In this document: piece by piece, positions 36,870-47,033 of the stretch
Layout of the letters: the number at the start of each line of letters is the position of its first letter
How positions within the stretch are numbered: the first letter of the stretch is position 1
DNA from: Capsicum annuum
Taxonomy: Eukaryota > Streptophyta > Magnoliopsida > Solanales > Solanaceae
Direction of reading: 5' to 3'
Assembly: GCF_002878395.1 (NCBI RefSeq)
Contig: NC_061119.1
Coordinates: forward strand, 42,150,190-42,214,189
Length of the DNA: 64,000 bases
Position numbers and translations under genes: made by a program
Notes under the pieces: model-generated
Databases searched by the model: none
What the model was told of the DNA's origin: nothing
Seen by the model: the letters and a program-made list of their open reading frames with translations, nothing else

Positions 36870-38160
36870 TCTTTATAAGTTATGTCTTATTGAAAACGAT
36901 ATCAAACAATCATCGATGATATATTTGATATAATATAGTGCTCAGTATTATAAATAATATCGAGGATCTTGAATAAAAATCTTTCAAAAAATATGAACAG
37001 ATAAATCATTGGCCAAATAAAAGTATGCAATTCAAGTATTTTGGTTTACTTAAAAAGTGAATATTTGAACTCAATCCAAAGACCAAAGGTATAATGTCCG
37101 TGGGGTACAAATGATTTACTATACGAAAAGTAAAATTTGTAAGATATAAAGTATGACTTGTGCTTTGGGGCATAAAGGTTTCACAAAGTTCCTGGTGTTA
37201 TTGTAGGAGAATTGTTCTTCTCTGATGGTTGAAATGAGATTTATTTCGGTCTGACAATATTGAAAGGATTGAATATGTATAATATATTATTGTCATGTCT
37301 AGATAGATGACAAAAGTTATATGAAAATCCTTTAAGGATTTAAAAGAGATTCCATTGAATGCCCTAATGATAATAAAATCACTTAACTTGAAAACAAATC
37401 AATTTTGATCTTATGAAAATTTTTAGTAAGTATCATATTTTAGTGTAGTTGGTGCACTTATGAATTGCGGAGCATTATTTATAAGAGTAAAGTGATGTTT
37501 TAATCGATGTGAGCACAATATGCACTGCACTCTTTTTTCCTTAGCCGAGGTTTTATCCCACAGGATTTTCCTGGTAAGGTTTTTAATGAAGCAGCTAAGA
37601 ATGCATATTATTGGATATATACTCGGAGTATTTGACAAATGAAATATTTCTCTATCGATGAACATACATTGAAAAGGTATTTATCTGATCTACATGAAAT
37701 TTAATCTCAAATGGACTATTTACTTATATATGGAGATACAACTGCATCATGGCATTCGATGAAGTATACAATAGTTGTCACTTCTTTAAATCATGCTGAG
37801 ATAATTGTTATTCATAAAGCAAGTCGAGAATATGTGTGGTTGAGATCCATGATACATCTCATCTGAGAAAAGTATGGTCTGCAACGTGATAAAGTGCCTA
37901 CGATTTTATATGAAGATAATGTAGCATGCATAGCGCAACTAAGGGGAGGTTTCATAAAAAGAGATAGAACGAAGCACATTTCGCCAAAACTTTTTTACAC
38001 ACGTGAGTTTCAGAAAATGGTGATATCAATGTGCAATAAATTAGTTCGTGACAATATTGCTGATTTATTCACCAAGTATCTACCAACTGCAATTTTCAAG
38101 AAGATGGTGCACAAGATTAGGATGCGTAGATTCAAGTAATTAAATTGAAGTTTCCATCAG
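36870..38160 (+). pseudogene. Reverse transcriptase and RNase H remnants of copia element C
   Basis: After the TCTTT duplication the copia frame continues (ISYVLLKTISNNH, NNIEDLE, VGYK, RYK), which matches the segment before and at the start of the copia reverse transcriptase with heavy loss. Most of the RT is deleted. The RNase H end is clear at 37894-38139: PTILYEDNVACIAQLRGG, KHISPKLFY and DNIADLFTKYLP. It ends about 230 bases before the 3' LTR. Confidence 0.85.
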
Positions 38161-38354
38161 GGGGAGTAAAATACGTGTTATACTCTTTTTTCCTTAACCA
38201 AGGTTTTGTCCTAATCAGATTTTCCTGGTAAGTTTTTTAATGAGGCAATCCTAAAGGCGTATTACAAGATGTGCGTACTCTTTTTTCTTTACTGGGCTTT
38301 TTTTCATTGGATTTTTCTAGTAAAGTTTTAACAAGACACATTATCTATTAATGG

Positions 38355-38369
38355 ACATCCAAGGGGGGG
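38355..38369 (+). other. Polypurine tract of copia element C
   Basis: CATCCAAGGGGGGG directly precedes the 3' LTR start TGTTATATTATATGG, the expected plus-strand primer. Confidence 0.8.
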
Positions 38370-38681
38370 TGTTATATTATATGGATGTCATGTAACATCT
38401 ATATGTGTGAAATCATTTATTAGAGATAATAGTTAGTAGTCAAGTTGGACTAGGAAACCAAAGTTACTTGTTCAATTTAGATTTGAATACCTAAACAGTT
38501 GGCCAAATTGTCCACTTGTCAACTTAATGTCAAGCTTAGCAAGCTTAAGGACTAAGTTTGGTGGTCTATAAATAGCCACCATTTATACATTTTTATTGAT
38601 ATATCAAAGTAGCAAAACAAAAGTATTATTAAAATTCCATAAAGTTCTCTCCTTTCTTTAAATTGTGCTAATTTCATAACA
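38370..38681 (+). repeat. 3' LTR of copia element C
   Basis: Collinear with 7957-8285 (shared CAAGCTTAGCAAGCTTAAGG and GGTCTATAAATAGCCACC). It ends ATTTCATAACA, followed by AAAGT. Confidence 0.8.
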
Positions 38682-39268
38682 AAAGTATTGATTTATACTT
38701 GCATTTGAGTGATTTTCTAAAACCGGTTACTTTGCGCGAATCCATTGGATTAAAAGTAATAAATCTATGTAAAAGGTTGTTAGGTCATAACTCATAAGTC
38801 ATAACCCATGACCCAGGTACTCTGGTAGTTCTTGTGTAATATTATGGACTTTTGGATCATTGGCTAACTAAAGATCTAAGGCCTTTTACTTGGGCCTTGG
38901 GCCATTCTTTGGTCACTAGTCCATAATGAGGTGAGGGTCAATTAGAGAAATAATTTAGGTATAAATAACATAAATATCAACTAATTACATTCTCTTTCAC
39001 TTTTTAAATTACTTTACTCTCTCCCTATTAATATACATAACATAGCCGACATATACATAACACTCTGTGTATATATATTGGGATTTTTGTAATATATTTA
39101 GAAAGTTAAAATTTTTTGTAATAGTGAAAACATAAGTTGTGTATTTGTGTAATTTTTAGATAACTTAGCCCATACTGGCTGGGCCTTATAAGCGAGAGTG
39201 GCTGACAAACAAGAATTTTTTTCTCCTAACTTAACAGAATATTATAGACTATATCATTCAGGGACTAA
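38682..39268. other. Intergenic DNA between element C and the transporter gene
   Basis: No open frame of note and no recognised repeat. This lies downstream of the NPF gene, which reads toward it. Confidence 0.6.
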
Positions 39269-39581
39269 GTGGTCGTTTGGTAGAGTGTACATGTACTGAA
39301 TAAGATGTATTAGTAATGCTGAGATTTATTATGTTGGAATTATTTCCTATATTCTTTGGGTGGCGTATAAGGTCAGTTCTGTCTTTACCCATATTTATTC
39401 GTGTGTTAATAACCCATGTATTGCTAATATCATAGTTTGTTATGTATTAGTTATACACCTTAATACTTAATAGGATCTATAATTAATACATGTATTAATT
39501 ACACGTAGGCTAAAAATCCTTCCAAACTACTATAATTAATACATGTATTAGTTTTCCTAATGCATCCTACCAAACGACCCC
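39269..39581. mobile_element. MITE with GTGGTCGTTTGGTAG terminal repeats
   Basis: The left end GTGGTCGTTTGGTAGAGTG and the reverse complement of the right end, GGGGTCGTTTGGTAGGATG, match at all but a few positions. Internal TAATACATGTATTA words are also inverted. No clear target duplication was found, so the superfamily (hAT or Harbinger) is open. Confidence 0.65.
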
Positions 39582-39634
39582 TTATTGCAAGCCAACAATT
39601 TGTTTTCCCAACTTGAGGACTGTACGAATTAGTA

Positions 39635-39876
39635 CTTCCTCCATTTCAATTTAAGTGTCTTAGTTTGATTAGACTCGTATTTTAAGAAATAATGGAAACT
39701 TTTGAATTGCATGGTCTAAAATTAAAGATGTGTATAGTCCTTCAAGTCTTGTGGTCTTAGATTCAGCATGTAGAGTGTTAGGAATTGGAAAACTTATCAA
39801 ATATAGAAAGAGACACTCTTCATGGAACATGCCAAAAATAGTAGTAACACACTTTTAAATTAGTATGGAGGGAGAC
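39635..39876. mobile_element. Stowaway-type MITE
   Basis: Left end CTTCCTCCATTTCAATTTAA after a TA; right end reverse-complements to CTCCCTCCATACTAATTTAA. This is the CTCCCTCCRT terminus of Tc1/mariner-related Stowaway MITEs. It lies about 100 bases past the NPF stop codon, probably in or near its 3' untranslated region. Confidence 0.75.
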
Positions 39877-39961
39877 TATATGTACTAGGAAGAGAAACAT
39901 ATCAAATATGATTACAGAGTAAATTTGCTTTCTCAGCTTGATGACAATACTAATTCAATAA

Positions 39962-39967
39962 TTTATT
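39962..39967 (-). terminator. Possible polyadenylation signal of the NPF gene
   Basis: AATAAA on the minus strand begins 14 bases after the stop codon. It is close to the stop, so a later signal may be used instead. Confidence 0.35.
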
Positions 39968-39980
39968 AGAGATTAATCTA

Positions 39981-42900
39981 CTAAGCCATCGTTTCACGAT
40001 CATCGCCATCATAGCAATTAGCTACATCTGCAGTTCTTCTAATTTGCACATTCTTATAGGAATATCTCCTTGCAACAAGAATATAGATGCACAAGTTCAC
40101 TGTTGTTAAGGTAGCTAACAAGAAGTAGAAATAATCCAACCTGCTGCTATTTATATCCTTTCCAAACCAACTTTTACCACCTTTTTCTGTGACATGATCC
40201 ACAATTGTGATCAATATGCTGCTTAAGAAACTTGCAGCACCAATCACACTTAGGTAAAGCGCGATGCCTAAACTTCTCATTGTATCAGGTACTTGATCAT
40301 AGAAGTACTCTTGCAATCCCACTAGCGCGAATCCATCTCCTATACCAACAATGAGAAACTGAGGGGTTAGCCAGAACACACTCATTGACATTGAGCCCTC
40401 AAGTAGATTTTCTTGAACAATTCTTAGTCTCTTTCGTTCAACTAATGCTGCAATGATCATAGTTGCAATAGAGAAGATCATGCCAATACCGATCCTCTGA
40501 AGAATGCTAATGCCTCTCTCGTTTCCAGTTGATTGTCTTAGGATACGTACAAGGATTTTTTCATATATAGTGACAGTTGCTATCATGCCAATAGCTCCAA
40601 GGCCATACATTGAAGCTGGTGGGATCTCAAAATCGTCAGTGATCTTCCGGTTAAGTGTCACGCCTTGTTTGATGAAAAATGTTGAAGCTTGTGCTATGGA
40701 AACACCAAATGGTAAAGTTGTAAGCCAAATGGGGATCATGTTGATAAGCAGCTTCAATTCTTCCACCTTCGTCACAGTTGCAAGTCTCCATGGATTCTGT
40801 TTCTGGTCTATTGAATCTTGTATCTCATCAAAGATTGCAGCTTTATCAAGAAACCTACAAGTAGAGTGGTAAAAATGTTTTCATTAAAACAACAACAACA
40901 AAACAACGAAGCACAAGTGGGGTCTGAGAAGGGTAGAGTGTACACAAACCTTAAACCTATCTTGTAGAGGTAGAGAGATTATTTTCGAAAGACCCTTGGC
41001 TCAAGTGCATCAAATCAAAAGTAGTAATGAAAAGGAAAAAAAATTGCAATGAAGAAAACTTAGCAACTAATAAGGAAAGCAGCGCACGACTGTGAAGAAA
41101 ACATAACTTATAACTAATAAGGAAGGCAGTGCAGAACATTCAATATAAATATACTGATATCATAATCAAATCAATTCAAATCAAGTTGAAATCTTACTTG
41201 AGGCCTTTGGTATGACATAGTCTCCTTCTATTAGTTTCTGACTTTTGAGTTTCATGCAGATAAGCAGGACTAGAGGGATGTGGAAGATTTCTTTTCTTGA
41301 TTGAAGCAACAAGAACTTGTAGCATTGTTGTTAGGGGACTTTCACTAACTTTTCGATATCGATAGAATCGTCTGCCTGAACAGAATATGATTAAACTTGA
41401 CGCCATAACTAGTGTGAGGATCAAATCTGCCGCAGCCCAACTAACATGATCTTGTACATAAACAATTAGAGTGACACCAAGTAGTACACCAGAGCAAAGT
41501 CCAAAACTCCACCAATTGAAGAAAGACATTTTCTTCCTTTTTTCTTGAGGATGGTCATCATCAAATTGATCAGCTCCAAAACTCTCCAAAGATGGCCTGT
41601 GCCCTCCAGTACCAATTGAGATTAAGTAGATAGCAAAGAAAAAGATCACAACATGGACCTTCCTAGGTTCTTGACAAGGGTAACTTCCGCAGGATTTCAG
41701 GCTTGGTACCACAGTAGACATTGCCAAGAGAACCAATCCCTGGTTTAAGTGATTACAGCCAAAAGAGATTATTTTAGTTGTTTCATGGGCAATTGATGAT
41801 TTGGTTAACCAATCAGTATGTTCTAGAATCAAAATTTATGTCTGGCAAAGTGATGCTTTGATCACAATGTTTAAGTAGAATTTCCAGAAAAGTCATTTCC
41901 CATCTTTAAATAAAATGTTGTTCCTCCGTTTCATTTATACGTCAGTATTTTACTGAACACGAAATTTTAGAAGGAAAGACCGACTTTGGACGGATACCTA
42001 AACCACCCTTAGAACTTGTCATCTTGAACATGTCATGGCATTTGTACGGCTATAAGAACATGTTATTAAGGATAAAACTAGAAGTTCAAAATTAAAAAGT
42101 TCCTAAAAATAGGAAGGTGTCCATTTTTTGGAATAGACTAAAACGAAAAGTGTTGTATAAAATGGAACAGAGGAAGTAGCAAACAAGTTTTTTAAGTGGA
42201 CTTTCATTAATGGACTAATAAAAGATCGCAAACAGGAAAGTACAAGTAAGGAGGACCAGGCCTTACGTTACTAATTCTAGTGGCACTTGTTGTAGTCTAT
42301 TTAGTATATACGAATATCTCAAAATGTGATCACTGAAGAACTGTGATTACCAGGAGGTAGACAATAGTTGAAGCAAGAACTGTGTAAAATCTGCCCAAGT
42401 ATGCATCAGCCACAAATCCTCCTAGCAGTGGCATCAAAGTGGTGACTCCTGTCCAGTAGTTAACACTTTTCGCTGCAGTTTTGAGGTCTTGATGAATTAC
42501 CTTTGTTAGGTATATGATCAAACTTGTAGCTATTCCAAAGTAACTCAACCTCTCACTAAATTCAATTGCTGTAACATTCAAGCACAACTCATAAGTTTTC
42601 TCCACTTACATATAATACAGAACCTGAGGGCTATAGCTCAGTTGGTAGCGCAACTTGTTTACACACGCGCCAAAGGTAATGAAAAAATTTATGGAACTGA
42701 CAGAACGAAGCAGATGCAAAAGGAATTCAAACACAAACGACAGGATAATTGGCCTACATAATGGAAAGATGTGACAAAATCTACGAACTTATTGACCCTT
42801 AGGCCCAAGTATCATATTTGATTATTTACTAACTTGTCCTTTTGATTATGCTTCACTTGAGCCAAGGGTTTATCGGAGACAACCTCTTTACCTTTATAAG

Positions 42901-45305
42901 ATTGGGGTAAGATTGCATACTATATACTACCTCCACAGACTAACTGGTAGGATTGTACTGCTATTTTATTGTTGTCGTTGTTGAGACCAAGTATCATATT
43001 TGATTGTTTACCAATATCATCATCTGGAAGATGCAGTCGACTCTTCCATAATATTTAACCAAGTCAAATCACATATAATTGCGGTTGATTATGGTGGTAA
43101 TTAACTTTTTCATAAAGCTATATTTAGTGGCATTAGTTTTGCTTTTTCACTTATAAGATATGATATTTAATATGAATATAGAGAGAGAATAAAATGGTTG
43201 CTTCTTATGTATTACTTGTCTTAGGTTTTAGGCCACTAGGGAATGGAATCTAGGACAATTGCAGTAGCAAGTGGAATCATGCTTTGGAACTAATGCTGTG
43301 AACATAGTTTTTGTGATATTTTAGTGATCATAAATTTCTTTTCACTTAGTCAATCAACCTCAGAATAAAGGAAAGGATGTTAACAGAGAACCAATGACTT
43401 ACCAAACTTTGATCAAGTTATCAAAAAAGTGTATTTCTTGATAACTACAGTCTACAGTGTCCCAAAAGTGATCAAAGAATTTTTTTTAGTGGCTCTCATT
43501 AAACAGGATTTTTTTCTCAAAAGGGTGTTATTCCACTGACTAATCAAGGTTTATGGGTTGGGGAGACTAATTCAGTAGCCGTTTGACCATAAAAATTATT
43601 TACTTTTTTTGTAAAAAGTTTTTACTTTAGTGAAAAATAAAAATATTATGTGTTGTGTTTGACCATGAGAATTCCAAATTGTATTTGAAAAAATGAAAAC
43701 AACTAAAACTTTTTTCACTCCTACTTCTCTCACGAAATTTCAAAAATAACTCAAATTTATATTCATGGTCAAATACAACTATAACTCCAACTTCAACTCC
43801 GGAAAATTATGATTTTCATGGTCAAACGGGGTCTTAGTATTTCCTCCGTTTTAATTTATTTGTGTTACTTTTTATTTTCATTCGTTTTAAAAAAGAATAT
43901 TTCTTTTTGTGAATTCTTCAATTCTAATTTTTTATACTCCCTCCGTTTCAAAAAAAAAAGGATGACCTACTTTAACTTGGCATAAAATTTAATAAAATAA
44001 AGAAGATTTTGAATCTTGTGGCCTTACATTAAAGTTGTGTCAAATGTATCAAAATGTCCTTTAATTTTGTGTTCCTAAACATGCCATGTGAAAAGTTGAA
44101 ATTAAAGTATTGCAAAAAAAATGAAAGGGATCATTCTTTTTTAAGCGGACTAAAAAGGAAAGTGGGTAATTATTTTTTAAACGAAGGGAGTATAACATAT
44201 TTAAGATCTTAAAATTAAAAGATATTTTGGTATATTTAATATTTTTTTAATTCAAGATTATAATATTGAAAAGTTTTTTTTACTTTCTTGAACTTTGTGT
44301 TAAGTCAAAACCATATAAACCAATTGAAATGGACGGAGTCGGATTTAACTTAATAGAAGTGCAATTTATTTGTCTTATTGTTCAAGTTACCACATGTAAT
44401 TATAAACAACTTTTACACTGTTGATGTATAGAAGTTAAATTCATCTGAGTATGCGAAAGAGCTTAACAGAAAAAAACAAATCAATGCAACAACGTTAGGA
44501 AATATCATGAAATTCCCAGAATATGTCATATTTTCTGTTGAAGGGATTGAGTTGAACCAAAAAAAGATTGTAAGGCATATTATAGGAGAAGATTTCTTAT
44601 AGTAAGCGCATCTTGAGTGCTTCACATGCACTTGCCTTACTAATGGAAATTGCTTTTTTCCATTAAAGATCAAACATCAGCCAGATTTTTAAAACCTTCG
44701 TAAAATATTGCTACACAATCAAGTCAGATAAAAGGTAAATAAAGGTAACAACCTTAACAAGAGAAATTAGTACATTGACAGATAAGTAGAGTCGAGGGGT
44801 TTCATTCAAACCCTCTTCAATGAAAAATTACACTATTCATACCTGGTTAAATTATATTTTATGGATATACTATATGTTGAACTTTCTTTGACTTTTTTGT
44901 ATGTTTACTACTACATATTTTGAACCCCTCATAAAAAATTCTTTCGCCAGTGCTATCAGTGAAGGTAAGATAAATACATATGTAATAACTTTTACCAGTT
45001 CTTTTAATACTTACTTTAGCCTTGTAACTTAGGACAAAATTTTGCACAACGAAACAGAATTTGTATACATTTTATTCTTGATCATTGAAATTTAAAGAAA
45101 AAATGGAGACTTTTATGTGTTTGTGACATTTCTTAGATGTATTTTTCTTACCAATAATCAAGAAAGATGCTTTCCAACCACCAGTTGAAGCTCTGAGAGG
45201 AACTCTGCCTTTGTAATCAACAGAAGAGTCATACACCCATTTTTGCTCATCAATTTCAGTTGCTTTATTCATCTTTATCTCATCCATCTCAACATTCTTC
45301 TCCAT
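39981..45305 (-). CDS. NPF5.6-like: NRT1/PTR-family (NPF) proton-coupled transporter, NPF5.6/5.7-like
   Basis: Proton-coupled uptake carrier of the nitrate/peptide family, expected in the plasma or vacuolar membrane with 12 membrane spans; the substrate cannot be read from sequence. Four exons on the minus strand: 45305-45152, 42568-42351, 41739-41198, 40854-39981 (154, 218, 542 and 874 nt). All three introns are GT..AG and the joins keep frame (ILE-ILE-A/IEFSER, YLL/GLVLL, GL-K/FLDKA), giving 595 residues, normal for the family. The ExxER proton-coupling motif EFSER is at residues 54-58. SIGTGGHRPSLESFGADQFD (165-184) and FFNWW (197-201) are family signatures. The N-terminal WVYDSSVDYKGRVPLRASTG resembles Arabidopsis NPF5.6/5.7. 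No stops or shifts were seen. Intron 1 (2.6 kb) is filled with transposons. Orthology within NPF5 is an inference. Confidence 0.92.
40885..41005 (-). mobile_element. TS-type SINE in intron 3 of the NPF gene
   Basis: On the minus strand it runs from CACTTGAGCC-AAGGGTC through TACACTCTACCCTTCTCAGA and CCCCACTTGTG to a GTTGTTTTGTTGTTGTTG tail, the layout of the tobacco TS SINE family. The 5' part is decayed. Confidence 0.8.
41050..41140. repeat. Local ~50-bp tandem duplication in intron 3
   Basis: AAGAAAAC..AACTAATAAGGAAAGCAG.GC occurs at about 41056 and again at about 41095 with small changes, next to the SINE. Confidence 0.6.
41921..42177. mobile_element. Stowaway-type MITE in intron 2 of the NPF gene
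   Basis: Left end TTCCTCCGTTTCATTTATAC; right end reverse-complements to CTTCCTCTGTTCCATTTTATAC. Both match the Stowaway terminus. It lies wholly within the intron. Confidence 0.7.
42627..42672 (+). pseudogene. Fragment resembling the 5' exon of chloroplast trnV-UAC
   Basis: AGGGCTATAGCTCAGTTGG and TAGCGCAACTTGTTTACAC reproduce the acceptor, D-arm and anticodon loop (TTTACAC, anticodon UAC) of plastid valine tRNA as I recall it. The sequence stops resembling a tRNA right after the anticodon, where the plastid gene has its intron. There is no 3' half, so it is not functional. Probably a small plastid-to-nucleus insertion in intron 1 of the NPF gene. Confidence 0.6.
42830..42986 (+). mobile_element. 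TS/Au-type SINE in intron 1 of the NPF gene
   Basis: It contains CTTGAGCCAAGGGTTTATCGG, ACAACCTCTTTACC, GGGGTAAGATTGCATAC and ends in TTGTTGTCGTTGTTG. It is flanked by a 25-base direct repeat, CCAAGTATCATATTTGATTR followed by TTTAC (42805-42829 and 42987-43011), with one mismatch, which is a target duplication. Confidence 0.85.
43574..43838. mobile_element. hAT-like MITE in intron 1 of the NPF gene
   Basis: Terminal inverted repeats: left GCCGTTTGACCATAAAAATTA; right reverse-complements to CCCGTTTGACCATGAAAATCA. Internal TGTTTGACCATGA and TCATGGTCAAATAC add further inverted pieces. Ends and target duplication are not sharply defined. Confidence 0.65.
43840..44340. mobile_element. Stowaway-type MITE, outer element of a nested pair
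   Basis: Left end TTTCCTCCGTTTTAATTTAT; right end reverse-complements to GACTCCGTCCATTTCAATTG. The element is split by a second Stowaway at 43937-44190. Confidence 0.65.
43937..44190. mobile_element. Stowaway-type MITE, inner element of a nested pair
   Basis: It starts CTCCCTCCGTTTCAAAAAAA and ends TTTTAAACGAAGGGAG, flanked by TA on each side (43935-43936 and 44191-44192), the Tc1/mariner target duplication. It interrupts the outer MITE. Confidence 0.85.
44341..45151. other. Rest of NPF intron 1, nothing further seen
   Basis: AT-rich intron sequence up to the exon 1 donor GTAAG at 45151-45147. Short frames here have no motif. Confidence 0.6.
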
Positions 45306-45362
45306 TTCTCTGAGATAATAAAAGAAGATATATTGTTGTTTATTAACTTGGCAGCTTTTATT

Positions 45363-45374
45363 CTACTTATATAG
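45363..45374 (-). promoter_or_regulatory. TATA box of the NPF gene
   Basis: CTATATAAGTAG on the minus strand lies about 60 bases upstream of the start ATG (45303-45305). A start site ~30 bases downstream would give a short 5' untranslated region of about 30 bases. No other core element is evident. Confidence 0.6.
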
Positions 45375-45558
45375 AGGAGAGGAATCCCCTGCTGACTTTC
45401 TTGAGATTAGAAGAGCCAAAAGAATATAATTAAAATGACAGTTCGGGGCATAAAATATTCTGTGTTAATAGAGTTCAGAAAAATGTCGCATCCAAAGAGT
45501 GTGATGCAGACAACTTATTGTAACGGTAACATTAGTGGTAGCTTCGGTGGCTCGAATC

Positions 45559-46537
45559 CAGTGGCGGATCTAGGATTTTTGTTCAGGGGGTTCGATATAT
45601 AAAGAAGTAAGCGTATAAAAAACTACATTATAAAAACAAAGTAGATATCCGCTAAACTTTAACCTTCCTTATCATGCCCTCATAACTTTTTCTTACTTTC
45701 GCAGTTTGATTTTATTTTTTAATTTTTCTTTTTTAAATTAAACCTCTACAAAAAAAATAAGGTTCTTAAAAATGTGTAAGTATTGAATTATTATATTATA
45801 ATATATATTTAGTACTTCAAAATAAAAATAAAAATTATTGAACAACTTCAATATTAACATGTTGAATGTAAATTATAATTCAAAAAAACGAACTATGTAA
45901 TTCGATAATATAATATGAAAAAGTTGAGAAATCCAATTTTTTTGTAAACTATATAAAACTAGTCAAATAGATGAAATTATTTTGAACAAATGTGGCATAA
46001 AATGTATAAAAAGAGATATGCATAGTATGTTTTTTATTTTTGGAGGGGGAATTGAAAATTATATAAATTTAGCTATAATTTTAAACTAGTACTGAGAGCA
46101 TCAAAAAATATTACATTGAAATACTTTTCGTTCCAACTAAGTAAAAATTTTATACAAAATATTTTAGACCCAATATTTATCCTTAAAAAAAAAAAATAAG
46201 TCTTAAAATATTACATACACACAAATGAATTAAATGGGCTAACTAATTTGTATTAATCAGGCCCAATTGTCAATTAGAGTGAAAAGGGCCCAAGCTAGGT
46301 GTGAGGAGGAGGAAAAACTTTCACAAAACTAAAACAACAGCTCCAAGGAGGAATCGAACCTGCGACTTTAGCATTAAAGTGAACCCCCTTAACCATTGAG
46401 CTATGCCTTACAGTTATGTAGAAAGGGTTCATTAAAGCCATTATAGCCGTATAATTCAAAATTTGACTTATGTATATATAATGTAATTTTTTGGTTGAGG
46501 GGGTTTGGGCCCTCACTTCAACATAGACCTACCCCTG
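45559..46537. mobile_element. 979-bp non-autonomous hAT element
   Basis: It starts CAGTGGCGGATCTAGG and its right end reverse-complements to CAGGGGTAGGTCTATG. An exact 8-bp target duplication CTCGAATC flanks it (45551-45558, 46538-46545). The second copy of the duplicated locus has the uninterrupted site at about 46831, confirming the boundaries. No transposase is encoded. Confidence 0.92.
46325..46415 (-). repeat. tRNA-like segment inside the hAT element
   Basis: On the minus strand TAGCTCAATGGTTAAGGGGG is followed ~35 bases later by GGTTCGATTCCTCC, resembling RNA polymerase III A and B boxes of a tRNA head. The acceptor ends do not pair, so it is not a tRNA gene. It may be a captured SINE head or a tRNA relic. 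Confidence 0.5.
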
Positions 46538-46740
46538 CTCGAATCCAAAACCTATAGGCCAGACGGATATTACTTTACCATTGCTCGAGGATTCCCATAT
46601 ACCAAAAGAATATAGTAGTAAAAAGGATAGTCTGATGTATAAAATATTGTATTAGCAGGGTGTGGAGAAGATGTAAAAATATTAAAGTAGATTTTTTGGA
46701 ATCATAGATTTCTAGTTAAGTTTCTAGAATAGTCTAGTGA

Positions 46741-47033
46741 GTGTTAATAGAGTTCGGGAAAATGTCGCATCCAAAGAGTGTGATGTAGACAACTTATTGT
46801 AACGGGAACATTAGTGGTAGCTTCAATGGCTCGAATTCGAAACCTATAGGCCAGACGGATATTACTTTACCGTTGCTCCAGTAGTCCCATATACCAAAAG
46901 AATATAGTAGTAAAAAGGATAGTCTGATGTATAAAATATTGTATTAGTAGGGTTTGGAGAAGATGTGAAAATATTAAAGTAAATATTTTGGAATCATAGA
47001 TTTCTAGTTAAGTTTCTAGAGTCTAGTGATTGA
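46741..47033. repeat. Tandem duplication, copy 2 (no hAT insertion)
   Basis: It repeats copy 1 from AGTGTTAATAGAGTTC to the first ~70 bases of the element E LTR, which here runs on into the complete LTR. The site where copy 1 has the hAT element reads GGCTCGAATTCGAAACC, uninterrupted. Confidence 0.85.

Larger units (their letters stand above)
7957..38681 (+). mobile_element. Element C: old Ty1/copia retrotransposon carrying nested insertions
   Basis: Two related LTRs (7957-8285 and 38370-38681) bracket plus-strand copia remains: gag with a zinc-knuckle trace near 9360, integrase around 12050-12270, reverse transcriptase remnants after 36870, and an RNase H end at 37894-38139. Flanks AAAAT and AAAGT could be a decayed 5-bp target duplication. 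Inside are a MULE-like element (9461-10971) and the gypsy nest (12835-36869). Without these insertions the element would be about 5.2 kb, a normal copia length. Every reading frame is broken. Confidence 0.85.
45461..46740. repeat. Tandem duplication, copy 1 (SINE plus start of element E LTR, interrupted by a hAT element)
   Basis: Without the hAT insertion this copy is about 300 bases and matches 46741-47033: GTGTTAATAGAGTTC, CGCATCCAAAGAGTGTGATG, CAGACGGATATTACTTTACC, ATAGTCTGATGTATAAAAT, then the first ~72 bases of the element E LTR (TGTAAAAATATTAAAG ... GTCTAGTGA). The body resembles a Solanaceae tRNA-derived SINE (GTGTGATG.AGACAAC, CTCGAATCC B-box-like, TTTACCATTGCTC). Confidence 0.8.

Noticed and set aside
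40504..40872. 122-codon plus-strand frame
   Set aside because: It lies opposite exon 4 of the NPF gene, which has clear homology and matching splice joins; this is a shadow frame.
42627..42664. Functional tRNA gene
   Set aside because: Only the 5' half is present; no T-arm or 3' acceptor strand follows.
46325..46415. Functional tRNA gene inside the hAT element
   Set aside because: Acceptor and anticodon stems do not pair, so only box-like motifs remain.
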